21,463 bases of DNA from JAAXXJ01 sp964412455 (GCA_964412455.1 CAYPOT010000063.1:1-21463), one strand, 5' to 3'; shown: positions 7,493 to 15,117, counted from the stretch's first letter. Notes: a model not told the origin generated them from the letters alone. Numbers and translations: made by a program.

Positions 7493-7959
7493 GAGTTGAT
7501 CCTCCTTTTCAAGATGAAGAGCAGCGCGATGACCGTCGTGAAAGCCAGGAATGACAGCAAGGGGATGGACAGAAACCCGAACAGCTCGATGTACTTTTCG
7601 GTGCAGGGTACGCCTTCGCTGCAGGGCTGGATGCTTTTCGGGATGATCCCGGAATACAGCAGGGTGTGATACAGCGCGACTAACCAGCCGGCGACCGCCA
7701 GCGGCAGGGAATACTTGATAACGCCCGCGTCAAAGGAAAAGAGCCCGACGCCGAATATGAGGACCAGGGGATAAATGAATATCCTCTGGTACCAGCACAG
7801 CACGCAGGGCGCGAACCCCATAACATCGCTGAAGAACAGGCTCCCCAGGGTTGCGACGCTGGCAATAAGCCAGCAGAGGAACAGGATGGCCCAGTCCCTA
7901 TTCGCTGGTTGAGCTGTACGGGTTGTGTCCGTCTTCATTGTCACCCCGTTCTTGATCAC
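7489..7959 (-). CDS. DsbB/BdbC-family quinone-dependent disulfide oxidase
   Basis: The 156-aa four-helix membrane protein carries both DsbB cysteine pairs: C52-V-L-C55 in the PCVLCWYQR motif and C113/C119 in PCSEGVPC. It would reoxidise the adjacent DsbA-like protein and pass electrons to quinone. The start is GTG at 7959 with GGAG seven nt upstream. An ATG at 7938 is an alternative that would remove seven residues. The operon reads dsbB-like then dsbA-like. Confidence 0.9.
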   Translation of the reverse strand: MIKNGVTMKTDTTRTAQPANRDWAILFLCWLIASVATLGSLFFSDVMGFAPCVLCWYQRIFIYPLVLIFGVGLFSFDAGVIKYSLPLAVAGWLVALYHTLLYSGIIPKSIQPCSEGVPCTEKYIELFGFLSIPLLSFLAFTTVIALLFILKRRINS

Positions 7960-8048
7960 TACGCATCTCCCGGGCCAGTTGCATCGCCCATGACATCCGA
8001 CCAGTCATGATGCTCACTTGCGCCGGAAACCATCATCGACAGAGGTGA

Positions 8049-8077
8049 ACTATAACAAATACGCCTTTCGCGTGCAA
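8049..8077 (-). promoter_or_regulatory. Promoter of the dsbB-dsbA operon
   Basis: On the minus strand, TTGCAC (8077-8072) and TATAGT (8054-8049) are 17 nt apart, about 90 nt before the GTG start. The predicted leader contains an inverted repeat, CATGAC (7989-7994) and GTCATG (8004-8009). The divergent 312-bp region 7960-8271 holds this promoter and that of rplI; I see no other gene in it. Confidence 0.6.
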
Positions 8078-8203
8078 CGAAATTCAGGGCCAGGTGACAG
8101 AGAACTTCGCGGGATGCGCTCCTGTCAGGTGGTGTTAAGCTTTCCGATGCATGCTATGCGTTCCCCCCGCCAAATAACTCGCTGATATCTTTGCAATTCC
8201 CTG

Positions 8204-8232
8204 TTGACACCCGACCCTTGTTCTGGTAGTAT
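8204..8232 (+). promoter_or_regulatory. Strong promoter of rplI
   Basis: TTGACA (8204-8209) and TAGTAT (8227-8232) are exactly 17 nt apart, close to the sigma-70 consensus. The start codon is 39 nt downstream, after AAAGGAG at 8254-8260. This fits a ribosomal gene expressed on its own rather than from an rpsF-rpsR operon. Confidence 0.75.
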
Positions 8233-8271
8233 CACCCTCTACGAAAAAAGCTGAAAGGAGTTGCACACGCA

Positions 8272-8718
8272 ATGCAGGTAATTTTACGCGAAGATATTGA
8301 TAATTTAGGCAAGATCGGCGACCTGGTGAAGGTGAAGCCCGGCTATGGCCGGAACTTCCTGGTCCCCTCAAAGAAGGCCATCGAGGCCACCCCGAAGAAC
8401 CTCAAGGCAATGGAACATGCCAAGAAGATGGTGTCGGACCGCATCCGCACGCTCAAGAAAACGGCTGCCGCGGACGCGGACCGGATCAAGTCCCTTGCCA
8501 TCATCATCAAGGCCAAGGTCGGCGAGGAAGGCAAGCTCTTCGGTTCCGTGACGTCCATGGACATCGTCGATGCCGCGAAAGCGCAGGGCGTGGCCATCGA
8601 CAAGCGCAGTATCTCGCTGGAAGAGCCCATCAAACGCCTGGGTGAGTTCACCGTGCCGGTGAAGCTCCATACCGACGTCGTTGCGGACCTCAAAGTAACC
8701 GTCGTAGCCGAAGACTAA
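8272..8718 (+). CDS. rplI: 50S ribosomal protein bL9
   Basis: bL9 (148 aa) binds 23S rRNA near the L1 stalk base. The N-terminal domain shows the family signature LGKIGDLVKVKPGYGRNFL (residues 12-30) followed by VPSKKAIEAT. A long charged helix spans about 40-80, and the C-terminal domain runs from about 82 to 148. Length is normal. In many bacteria rplI closes an rpsF-ssb-rpsR-rplI operon next to dnaB. Here only the rplI-dnaB neighbourhood remains and rplI has its own promoter. Confidence 0.97.
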   Translation: MQVILREDIDNLGKIGDLVKVKPGYGRNFLVPSKKAIEATPKNLKAMEHAKKMVSDRIRTLKKTAAADADRIKSLAIIIKAKVGEEGKLFGSVTSMDIVDAAKAQGVAIDKRSISLEEPIKRLGEFTVPVKLHTDVVADLKVTVVAED

Positions 8719-8743
8719 CAACATACCAAATTCCTGTTTCAAC

Positions 8744-8803
8744 AAGCCGGAGTCAGGGGCTGGAGATCATCTCCCGGCTTCTGATTACCGGCTTCTTTTT
8801 TTT
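8744..8803 (+). terminator. Compound intrinsic terminator between rplI and dnaB
   Basis: The outer arms AAGCCGG-A-GTCAG (8744-8756) and CTGATTACCGGCTT (8781-8794) pair almost fully and are followed by a long T-run to 8803. Inside lies a second perfect hairpin, GGAGAT-C-ATCTCC (8762-8774). A further CCGGCTT at 8774-8780 can compete with the outer right arm for the same left arm, so two alternative folds are possible. Confidence 0.8.
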
Positions 8804-8837
8804 CGAGCGATTCCGTTTGATATCAAGAGGTAAGAGC

Positions 8838-10220
8838 ATGCCCCTCCAGGAAGAAGTCTCGCTCCAGAAGCTCCCCCCCCAGAACATCGAGGCCGAACAG
8901 ATGGTCCTCGGCGCCATCCTCATCGAGAACAGCGCGATGGAGAACGTCAGCGACATTCTCGTTCCCGATGATTTCTACAAGGATGCGCATCGCAGGATCT
9001 TTGCCGCCATGCTCGAAATGTTCGAAACCCGCGATGCGATCGACCTCGTGACGCTGACGGACGCCCTGCGCCATGGAGGAGCGATCGAAAAAGCGGGCGG
9101 CGCCTCCTACCTCTCCACGCTGGTGAGCCTCGTTCCGACGGCGGCGAACGTCAAGTATCACGCGCGCATCATCCGCGACAAGTCCGTGCTCCGCCAGCTG
9201 ATCCACGCCTCGACGGACATCATCACCAGGAGCTATGACGCGTCGCCGGAGGCGGTCAAGATCGACGAGCTCATCGACCAGGCGCAGCTGCGCATCCTCG
9301 AGATCTCCGACAAGAAAATGACCGAGCCGTTCTCGTCGCTCAAGGACATCGTCCACGGAAGCTTCAAGACCATTGAGCAGCTTTTTGACCGCAAGGAAAT
9401 GATCACGGGACTCGCGACCGGGTTCATCGACCTCGACAAGCTCACCTCGGGGTTCCAGGCCAGCGACCTCATCATCATCGCGGGCCGCCCTTCCATGGGC
9501 AAGACCGCCTTCTGTCTGAACATCGCCGCGCACGCGGCGCTGGAGACCGCCAAGACCGTGGCGATATTCAGCCTGGAAATGGCCAAGGAACAGCTCGGCC
9601 TCCGCATGCTCTGCTCCGAGGCGCGGGTGGACGCGCACAAGCTCCGGACGGGGTATCTTGCCGAGTCGGACTGGGGAAAGCTCTCGTCCGCCGCCGGGAG
9701 ACTGGCGGAAGCGCCGATCTATATCGATGACTCCGGCGCAATCGGCGTCCTCGAGATGCGTTCCAAGGCCCGGAGGCTCAAGATGGACAAGGGCTTGGAC
9801 CTGATCATCGTGGACTACCTCCAGCTCATGCGCGGCAGGGGAGAGGACAGCCGGGAGCAGGAGATCTCCAATATCTCCCGGTCGCTCAAGGCGCTCGCCA
9901 AAGAGCTCAAGCTCCCGATCGTCGCCCTTTCCCAGCTCAACCGCGCCGTGGAGACCCGGGGCAAGGACAAGCGTCCCCTGCTGGCGGATCTTCGCGAATC
10001 CGGCGCCATCGAACAGGACGCGGATGTGATCCTGTTCATCTATCGCGAGGAACAGTACAACAAGTGCGAGTGCCCCTGGGACGGTGAATGCCTCTGCGGG
10101 CGGCGGGGGAAGGCGGAAGTGATCATCGGCAAGCAGCGCAACGGACCGACTGATATCGTGGATGTGACCTACCTGAAGCAGTTCACCCGGTTCGAGAACG
10201 CGGAAAAGAGAAGCTTTTAG
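8838..10220 (+). CDS. dnaB: Replicative DNA helicase DnaB
   Basis: DnaB is the hexameric 5'-3' helicase of the replication fork. The 460-aa product has the N-terminal domain opening LPPQNIEAEQMVLGAIL, the linker, and a RecA-like domain with Walker A GRPSMGKT at 216-223, Walker B in IIVDYLQLM, and the C-terminal KQRNGPTDIVDV motif. The ATG at 8838 is chosen over an upstream TTG (8817) because AGAGG at 8826-8830 is well spaced and the residues before it are not DnaB-like. One oddity is a cysteine-rich insertion with C410, C412, C418 and C420 just before the KQRNGPT segment, where DnaBs usually have a short acidic loop. There is no intein. Confidence 0.97.
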   Translation: MPLQEEVSLQKLPPQNIEAEQMVLGAILIENSAMENVSDILVPDDFYKDAHRRIFAAMLEMFETRDAIDLVTLTDALRHGGAIEKAGGASYLSTLVSLVPTAANVKYHARIIRDKSVLRQLIHASTDIITRSYDASPEAVKIDELIDQAQLRILEISDKKMTEPFSSLKDIVHGSFKTIEQLFDRKEMITGLATGFIDLDKLTSGFQASDLIIIAGRPSMGKTAFCLNIAAHAALETAKTVAIFSLEMAKEQLGLRMLCSEARVDAHKLRTGYLAESDWGKLSSAAGRLAEAPIYIDDSGAIGVLEMRSKARRLKMDKGLDLIIVDYLQLMRGRGEDSREQEISNISRSLKALAKELKLPIVALSQLNRAVETRGKDKRPLLADLRESGAIEQDADVILFIYREEQYNKCECPWDGECLCGRRGKAEVIIGKQRNGPTDIVDVTYLKQFTRFENAEKRSF

Positions 10221-10305
10221 AAATCCGAAAAATAGGATATACTGATCACCACATGGACGGTCTCGACCGGCCGGCCATGATCCCGGAATGACGGAGGAAA
10301 TCACC

Positions 10306-11088
10306 TTGGCGTCAGAAAAAGCGCAGCTCACCGAGAGTGCTCAAAAACATATCCAGAAGAGCGATTGGAAGAGCGCCATCTCAGACATGGAGAAGCTCTT
10401 TGCCATCGATAATGATCCCCAGGTCAAGGTGCGCATGGGCGACGTCCGGCAGAAGATGGGCCAGAAGCCGCAGGCCATTGTCGAGTACATGAAGGCCGCC
10501 GAGATCTTCGCGGAAAAGGGGTTCGTCGTCAAGGCCCTGGCCATGTACAAGATGGTGCTGAGGCTGGACCCGAGCAACGACAAGGCCCTGACGCAGATGT
10601 CTTCGCTCCATTCCAACAAGTCGGTGACCGAGCTGAAGCTCGAACCCCTGGAACTCGGCGAGGTGGCGCCGGAGAGCAGCATCGTCCCGCTTTTCGCGGA
10701 CCTGACGCAGGAGGAGTTCAACGATTTCACGAAGCGGATGGTGTTCCATACCGTTCCGGAGGGACAGGCAATTGTCAAGGAGGGCGATTCCGGGGCGTCG
10801 GTCTTCGTCATGACCCGCGGGACCGTACGGGTCGTCACGACCATGGATGGAAAACAGGTCGAGCTGGCCGAGCTCCAGCCAAGCGATTTCTTCGGCGAGA
10901 TCGCGTTTCTCACCGGTAAACCGCGCACGGCGACCGTCATTGCGGCTGAAGAGTGCGACGTGCTCGAAGTTCCCGAGGACCAGCTCAAGGACCTTATCGT
11001 TCAGAAACCCCGCATCCGTGAAGTTATGCAGAAGTACTATGATCAACGGGTGGCCAATACCCTGCAGAAGCTGAAAGGGATCGGATGA
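10306..11088 (+). CDS. TPR-like and cyclic-nucleotide-binding domain protein, paralogue 1
   Basis: The 260-aa product has a helical TPR-like N-terminal half (about 17-110; for example AVVEYMKAAEI-type helices and VLRLDPSNDKAL) and a C-terminal cNMP-binding domain (about 130-245). The phosphate-binding cassette FGEIAFLTGKPRTA (196-209) keeps the glycine, glutamate and arginine needed for ligand. There is no DNA-binding domain, so it is not a CRP-type regulator; a cNMP-gated protein-protein adaptor is a reasonable guess. The TTG start at 10306 is chosen because GGAGGAAA at 10295 lies just upstream and the N-terminus then aligns with the paralogue at 11329. An in-frame ATG (10288) precedes the ribosome site. 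TATACT near 10236 may be a -10 element. Confidence 0.85.
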   Translation: MASEKAQLTESAQKHIQKSDWKSAISDMEKLFAIDNDPQVKVRMGDVRQKMGQKPQAIVEYMKAAEIFAEKGFVVKALAMYKMVLRLDPSNDKALTQMSSLHSNKSVTELKLEPLELGEVAPESSIVPLFADLTQEEFNDFTKRMVFHTVPEGQAIVKEGDSGASVFVMTRGTVRVVTTMDGKQVELAELQPSDFFGEIAFLTGKPRTATVIAAEECDVLEVPEDQLKDLIVQKPRIREVMQKYYDQRVANTLQKLKGIG

Positions 11089-11132
11089 CGTAGTTAGTTA
11101 TACATGAAATTCTTGCCAAAATGGCGCAATTT

Positions 11133-11311
11133 GGTAACGTCTTAGGGTTACGAAGCCTGTATCGTCAAAGGTCTTACGGGTAACGGTAAGGCTAAAAGAC
11201 TGATAACGTAACCGCCGGACGAAACGGGCGTCGTTACCGTTACCGCAACCTTTTAGTTCGGGCTTGTCCGGGTCAGGCATAAACGATAAATCTGCTCGGA
11301 AATTCGGTAAC
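11133..11311. repeat. GGTAAC-rich spacer with inverted copies
   Basis: GGTAAC occurs at 11133, 11179 and 11306, and its complement GTTACC at 11233 and 11239. Near-variants GGTTAC (11146) and GTAACC (11208) are also present. An 11-bp perfect inverted repeat, GGTAACGGTAA (11179-11189) and TTACCGTTACC (11234-11244), spans a 44-nt loop. It sits between the tandem paralogues. It could be a binding-site array, an RNA structure or a mobile remnant; nothing in the sequence decides. Confidence 0.6.
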
Positions 11312-11328
11312 ATCATCCGGAGGCAAAG

Positions 11329-12123
11329 ATGGGCGCAGAGAACAAGGGACAGTTGATAGAAAGCATCCAGAACTATCTGGGCAAGGGGAAATGGAAGGAC
11401 GCCGTTGCCGACATGGAGAAGCTCTTTGCCCTGAATCCCGATCCGATCATCCGGGTCCGCATGGGCGACGCCTACCAGAAACTGAGCTCAAAGCCCGAGG
11501 CGACGCGTGAATATGTCTATGCGGCCGACCTCTACGCCGAGACGGGCGCCGTGGTCAAGGCCCTGGCCCAGTATAAACTGGCGCTTCGCATCGACCCTCA
11601 GCACAAACGCGCCCAGGACAGGATGCTGGCTCTTCATTCCAACAAGACCATTGCCGAGAAGAAGGCCGAGCCGATCGAAGAAGGCAAGCAAAAGCCGGCC
11701 AACAGCGCCATCCCGCTCTTTGCCGGGTTCAGTCAGGGCGAGTTCCAGGAGTTCACCAACCTGATGATCGTCCATACCCACGGCCCGGGCGAGGTCATCG
11801 TCCGCGAAGGGGACAAGGGCAAGTCCGTCTATATCATAGCCAGCGGCTCCGTCAAGGTCTTCACGACCATGCTGTCGGGCGAGGTCGTTGAACTGGCGAA
11901 GCTCTGGCCCAGCGAGTTCTTCGGAGAGATATCGTACCTGACCGGCAAGCCCCGGACGGCATCGATCGAGACGCTTGAAGACACCACGGTCCTGGAATTG
12001 ACCGAGGACAAGCTGAACTATCTCCTCGAAAAACATCCGCGTGTCCGCGAAGTGCTCCAAAAATTCTCCGAAATGCGGCTCAAAGGCACCATCGAGACGG
12101 TCATCAGCAAGTCGGTGGAGTAA
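11329..12123 (+). CDS. TPR-like and cyclic-nucleotide-binding domain protein, paralogue 2
   Basis: This 264-aa protein is the tandem duplicate of the preceding gene, with the same two-part layout. Shared blocks include DMEKLFA, RMGD, VVKALA, LALRIDPQ versus VLRLDPSN, LHSNK, and the cassette FGEISYLTGKPRTA (198-211). It keeps the ligand-binding glutamate (E200) and arginine (R209). Starts with ATG after CCGGAGG (11317-11323). A strong terminator follows at 12178. Both copies lack enzymatic and DNA-binding domains, so they may form a hetero-oligomeric cNMP sensor. Confidence 0.88.
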   Translation: MGAENKGQLIESIQNYLGKGKWKDAVADMEKLFALNPDPIIRVRMGDAYQKLSSKPEATREYVYAADLYAETGAVVKALAQYKLALRIDPQHKRAQDRMLALHSNKTIAEKKAEPIEEGKQKPANSAIPLFAGFSQGEFQEFTNLMIVHTHGPGEVIVREGDKGKSVYIIASGSVKVFTTMLSGEVVELAKLWPSEFFGEISYLTGKPRTASIETLEDTTVLELTEDKLNYLLEKHPRVREVLQKFSEMRLKGTIETVISKSVE

Positions 12124-12125
12124 TG

Positions 12126-12162
12126 CAGTGCGGAGTGCGGGGTTCGGAGTGTGGAGTGCGGA
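12126..12162. repeat. Short repeat AGTGCGGAGTGCGG, family F
   Basis: Four loose units of (A)GTGCGG/AGTGTGG are visible: GTGCGGAGTGCGG, TTCGGAGTGTGG and AGTGCGG. The same word occurs at 66-75, inverted at 12287-12300, and inverted at 12370-12383 (CACTCCGCACT). It is closely tied to the ends of family A. Confidence 0.7.
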
Positions 12163-12177
12163 AAAAATCTTTGGCAG

Positions 12178-12218
12178 ACGCTTCCGTTTGAAATCAACGG
12201 AAGCGTTTTTCTTTTTTT
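12178..12218 (+). terminator. Intrinsic terminator after the second TPR-cNMP gene
   Basis: A perfect 11-bp stem, ACGCTTCCGTT (12178-12188) and AACGGAAGCGT (12196-12206), with a 7-nt loop is followed by TTTTTCTTTTTTT. It closes the two-gene cNMP-domain unit. Confidence 0.92.
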
Positions 12219-12286
12219 AAACCCTGTTAGTATCCTCCGTTTATAAACCCCTCCCGGTGATATAATAATAGATGTCAGCATATAAT

Positions 12287-12361
12287 TCCGCACTCCGCGT
12301 TGAAAAAGCCCCCTCTCCCTTTTTCCCTCTCCCTCCAGGGGAGAGGGGCAGGGGTGAGGGT
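12287..12361. repeat. Palindromic intergenic repeat, family A, inverted copy
   Basis: This is the reverse complement of 1-75 (74 of 75 identical). It contains the same 9-bp hairpin, CCCTCTCCC and GGGAGAGGG. It stops shortly before the Memo-family start codon. The open frame upstream of that gene is largely this repeat and should not be read as protein. Confidence 0.88.
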
Positions 12362-12398
12362 CATGTCTACCCACACTCCGCACTTATGGGAGGTTGCC

Positions 12399-13202
12399 AT
12401 GATCCGTCAACCGGCTGTTGCAGGACATTTCTACCAGGGTTCACCGTCGGCCCTGAGGGACCAGGTCGGGCGATTTATGAAGCCCGAGGCAAAGAAGGTG
12501 AAGGCTCTCGGCATCGTCTCTCCCCACGCGGGTCTTGTCTACTCTGGGTCCGTCGCCGGCGCTGTCTATTCCAGCATACAACTCCCTGATACCTTCGTCC
12601 TGATCGGCCCCAATCACACCGGCCTTGGCGCACCGGTCTCGCTCATGGCGAAGGGCAGCTGGGAGACCCCGCTCGGGGCTGTCCGGATAAACGAGGAACT
12701 TGCCGCTGCTGTCCTTTCCGGATCCCGCCGAATCCATGACGATTCGATGGCCCATCTCCGAGAACACTCCCTCGAGGTCCAACTTCCCTTCATTCAATAC
12801 CTGAAAAAAGAATTTACGATCGTGCCCATCCAGATGCTGGACACACGACTCGAGACCTGCGTCGAGGTCGGCAATGCGGTCGCTGAAGCGATCAAGGGCC
12901 AGGATTCGGAAGTGCTGATCGTTGCCAGTTCGGACATGAGCCACTACGTTTCCGCCGAGACCGCGAAGAAGAAGGACCAGGCGGCCATCAAACGAATCCT
13001 CGAACTGGACGCGCCGGGGCTTTATTCCACGGTCCGCGAAGGCAACATCAGCATGTGCGGATACGGCCCCGCCGTTGCCATGCTCACGGCCTGCAAGGCC
13101 CTCGGCGCGACGAAGGCGGAGCTCGTCAAGTACACGAACTCCGGTGAGGTGAGCGGGGATTACGACCAGGTCGTGGGGTACGCCGGGATCGTGGTGTCGT
13201 GA
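12399..13202 (+). CDS. amrB: Memo-family protein (AmmeMemoRadiSam system protein B)
   Basis: This 267-aa protein belongs to the MEMO1/AmmeMemoRadiSam B family, whose fold resembles LigB-type dioxygenases and binds metal. Visible hallmarks are the N-terminal MIRQPAVAGHFYQGSP, SPHAGLVYSG with H43, GPNHTG with H73, REHSLEVQLPF at 121-131, and SSDMSHY with H182. The three histidines match the metal site. The start at 12399 is preceded by GGGAGG at 12388-12393. Upstream in-frame codons come from repeat A. The usual partners (AMMECR1 and a radical SAM protein) are not in the window. The exact reaction is unknown in bacteria. Confidence 0.92.
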   Translation: MIRQPAVAGHFYQGSPSALRDQVGRFMKPEAKKVKALGIVSPHAGLVYSGSVAGAVYSSIQLPDTFVLIGPNHTGLGAPVSLMAKGSWETPLGAVRINEELAAAVLSGSRRIHDDSMAHLREHSLEVQLPFIQYLKKEFTIVPIQMLDTRLETCVEVGNAVAEAIKGQDSEVLIVASSDMSHYVSAETAKKKDQAAIKRILELDAPGLYSTVREGNISMCGYGPAVAMLTACKALGATKAELVKYTNSGEVSGDYDQVVGYAGIVVS

Positions 13203-13306
13203 TCGCATTGCAATGACAACGCCTGACGGAGATTTCTGTTCATTCATAGTAAAATTGAAAAGGCAATGCATGACCACGGAAACAAACGCTCGGAGGAAAA
13301 GCTTAT

Positions 13307-13546
13307 CCGCAGATTTCGCAGATTGACGCAGATTTAATCCTGATGATCTCGTAAGAAGTCCCAACTGCTGTCATTGCGAGGAGAGGAGCGACGCGGCAAT
13401 CTTGACTTTTCAGGCAAATACAAACTACGAGATTGCTTCGCTGAACTCGCAAAGACGACATTCTCGACTTATCACGAATGCATCAATCTTTAAACACAGG
13501 TCAGGACGAACTTTATTTTAATCTGCGGAATCTGTGAAATCTGCGG
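13307..13546. repeat. Inverted-arm repeat, family C, interrupted by another element
   Basis: The left arm at 13307-13335 (CCGCAGATTTCGCAGATT...) and right arm at 13519-13546 (...AATCTGTGAAATCTGCGG) are near-perfect inverses. They are pushed about 180 nt apart by the family D element at 13370-13459. Outside the arms CATGAC near 13269 and GTCATG near 13551 extend the symmetry. This fills most of the 466-bp gap between the Memo gene and the FAD oxidoreductase; no gene is seen there. Confidence 0.8.
13370..13459. repeat. Inverted-arm repeat, family D, copy 1 (nested in family C)
   Basis: The left arm GTCATTGCGAGGAG...GCAATCTT (13370-13403) and right arm GAGATTGCTTCGCTGAACTC...GAC (13429-13459) are imperfect inverses. 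The same element occurs at 15655-15731. Its position wholly between the arms of family C indicates a later insertion. Confidence 0.8.
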
Positions 13547-13668
13547 ACAAGTCATGCCTTTCTCGGTTATTGATTGCACGCGTATTTTTCATTAAAACAT
13601 GAAAGACCCGACAGTTCTATCCTATGATTGTACAGGATTAGGGGCTTTTCATATGGATGGAAGGTGAA

Positions 13669-15054
13669 ATGACAGAACGCTACGACGTGATAATCATCGG
13701 CGCCGGTCCCGCGGGGATATTTGCCGCGCTGGAGCTGGTGAAACAGAAGGGGCTCAAGGTCCTGATGATCGAGAAGGGCAGCGACATCACCAAACGGGCC
13801 TGCCCCATGCACGATGCGAACATGCCCTGCGCCCAGTGTGAACTCTGCGGGATCCTGTGCGGCTGGGGCGGCGCGGGCGCGTACAGCGACGGCAAGCTCA
13901 CCCTTACCTCGGCATTCGGCGGCCGGCTGGGCGAGTACCTGCCGCCCGCTGAACTGGAACAGTTGATCGGGCACGTGGACGCGGTCTACCGCCGGTTCGG
14001 CGCGGGCAAAGATATCCACGGTGAGGATAGTGAGGCTGTGGAACGCCTCCGGAAAAAAGGCCGGAGCTACGATCTCGAACTGGTCCCCGCGCGCATCCGC
14101 CACATCGGAACCGACCTTTGCCGTGAGGTATTGAAGAACATCCGTGACCATCTCGCCGATCAGGTGACCGTGCTGTTCAATATGCCGGTCGCGCAGGTAA
14201 TCACCGATGACGGCGCGGCGGCGGGGGTGGTGACGGGAGACGGAGCGCGCTACGAAGCGCCGGTGGTCATCATCGCATCCGGCAGGGACGGATCATCGTG
14301 GTTGTCCGGGGAGGCGAAACGGCTCGGCCTCTCGCTCCGGACCAATCCTGTGGACATCGGGGTGCGCGTGGAACTGCCCGCGTCCATCATGCGGGACATC
14401 ACGGACATCACCTACGAGGCGAAGTTCCTTTACACCACGAAACGGTTTCGGGACCACATCAGGACCTTCTGCATGAACCCCTACGGCGAAGTGGTGCGGG
14501 AGAACAGCGAGGGAGTGTTCAGCGTCAACGGCCACAGCTACCACGATCGAAGGACCGGGAACACAAACTTCGCCCTGCTCGTAAGCACGGACTTCACCAG
14601 CCCCTTTCATGAGCCCATCCTCTATGGAAAGCACATCGCCCGGCTGGCGAACCTGCTGGGGGGAGGGGTGCTGGTGCAGCGGCTGGGGGACCTCAAGATG
14701 GGCAGGCGCTCCACTCCGGAACGGATCGACGACGGTTCAGTCCGCCCGACGCTCGAGGACGCCACGCCGGGCGACCTGAGCTTCGCGCTTCCCTATCGCC
14801 ATCTCACGGCGATCATGGAGATGCTCGAAGCCCTGGATAACGTGGCGCCCGGCGTGAACTCGGGCGACACCCTGCTGTACGGTGTGGAGGTGAAGTATTA
14901 CTCCATGCGGCTGAAGCTGACAAATCACCTTGAGACGGAGATCAGGAACCTGTACGCTGTCGGCGACGGCGCGGGCGTCACGCGGGGACTGATCCAGGCC
15001 TCCATTTCGGGGGTCGTTGCGGCGCGGGAGATAGGAAAGAGGATGCGCGAGTAA
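13669..15054 (+). CDS. FAD-dependent oxidoreductase (COG2509-type dehydrogenase)
   Basis: A 461-aa flavoprotein with an N-terminal Rossmann motif GAGPAG (11-16) and a C-terminal FAD motif near NLYAVGDGAGVTRGL. Between them lies a cysteine-rich segment, C45, C54, C57, C60 and C64, leading into GWGGAGAYSDGKL. That layout is typical of the uncharacterised COG2509 dehydrogenases, where the cysteines could be redox-active or bind a cluster. Substrate and electron partner are unknown. ATG 13669 is favoured over ATG 13657 because GGAAGGTGA precedes it at 13659. It appears monocistronic, followed by the oppositely oriented HicBA module. Confidence 0.87.
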   Translation: MTERYDVIIIGAGPAGIFAALELVKQKGLKVLMIEKGSDITKRACPMHDANMPCAQCELCGILCGWGGAGAYSDGKLTLTSAFGGRLGEYLPPAELEQLIGHVDAVYRRFGAGKDIHGEDSEAVERLRKKGRSYDLELVPARIRHIGTDLCREVLKNIRDHLADQVTVLFNMPVAQVITDDGAAAGVVTGDGARYEAPVVIIASGRDGSSWLSGEAKRLGLSLRTNPVDIGVRVELPASIMRDITDITYEAKFLYTTKRFRDHIRTFCMNPYGEVVRENSEGVFSVNGHSYHDRRTGNTNFALLVSTDFTSPFHEPILYGKHIARLANLLGGGVLVQRLGDLKMGRRSTPERIDDGSVRPTLEDATPGDLSFALPYRHLTAIMEMLEALDNVAPGVNSGDTLLYGVEVKYYSMRLKLTNHLETEIRNLYAVGDGAGVTRGLIQASISGVVAAREIGKRMRE

Positions 15055-15117
15055 GGGGAGGGGCAGTATTTTGACGAAACGCTCTCGAATGCAAAGTTGG
15101 ATGCTAATTCGGTTGTT

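Noticed and set aside
8823..10331. 502-codon open frame on the minus strand across dnaB
   Set aside because: It is a complement-frame shadow of a certain dnaB gene, with composition (His, Leu, Glu, Asp rich) typical of antisense reading of GC-rich genes.
11098..11316. 72-codon minus-strand frame in the spacer between cNMP-domain genes
   Set aside because: It has no good ribosome site, and the spacer is dominated by GGTAAC words and an inverted repeat, which explain the open frame better.
12300..12398. N-terminal extension of the Memo-family protein
   Set aside because: The codons are the family A repeat read in frame; GGGAGG before 12399 sets the start.
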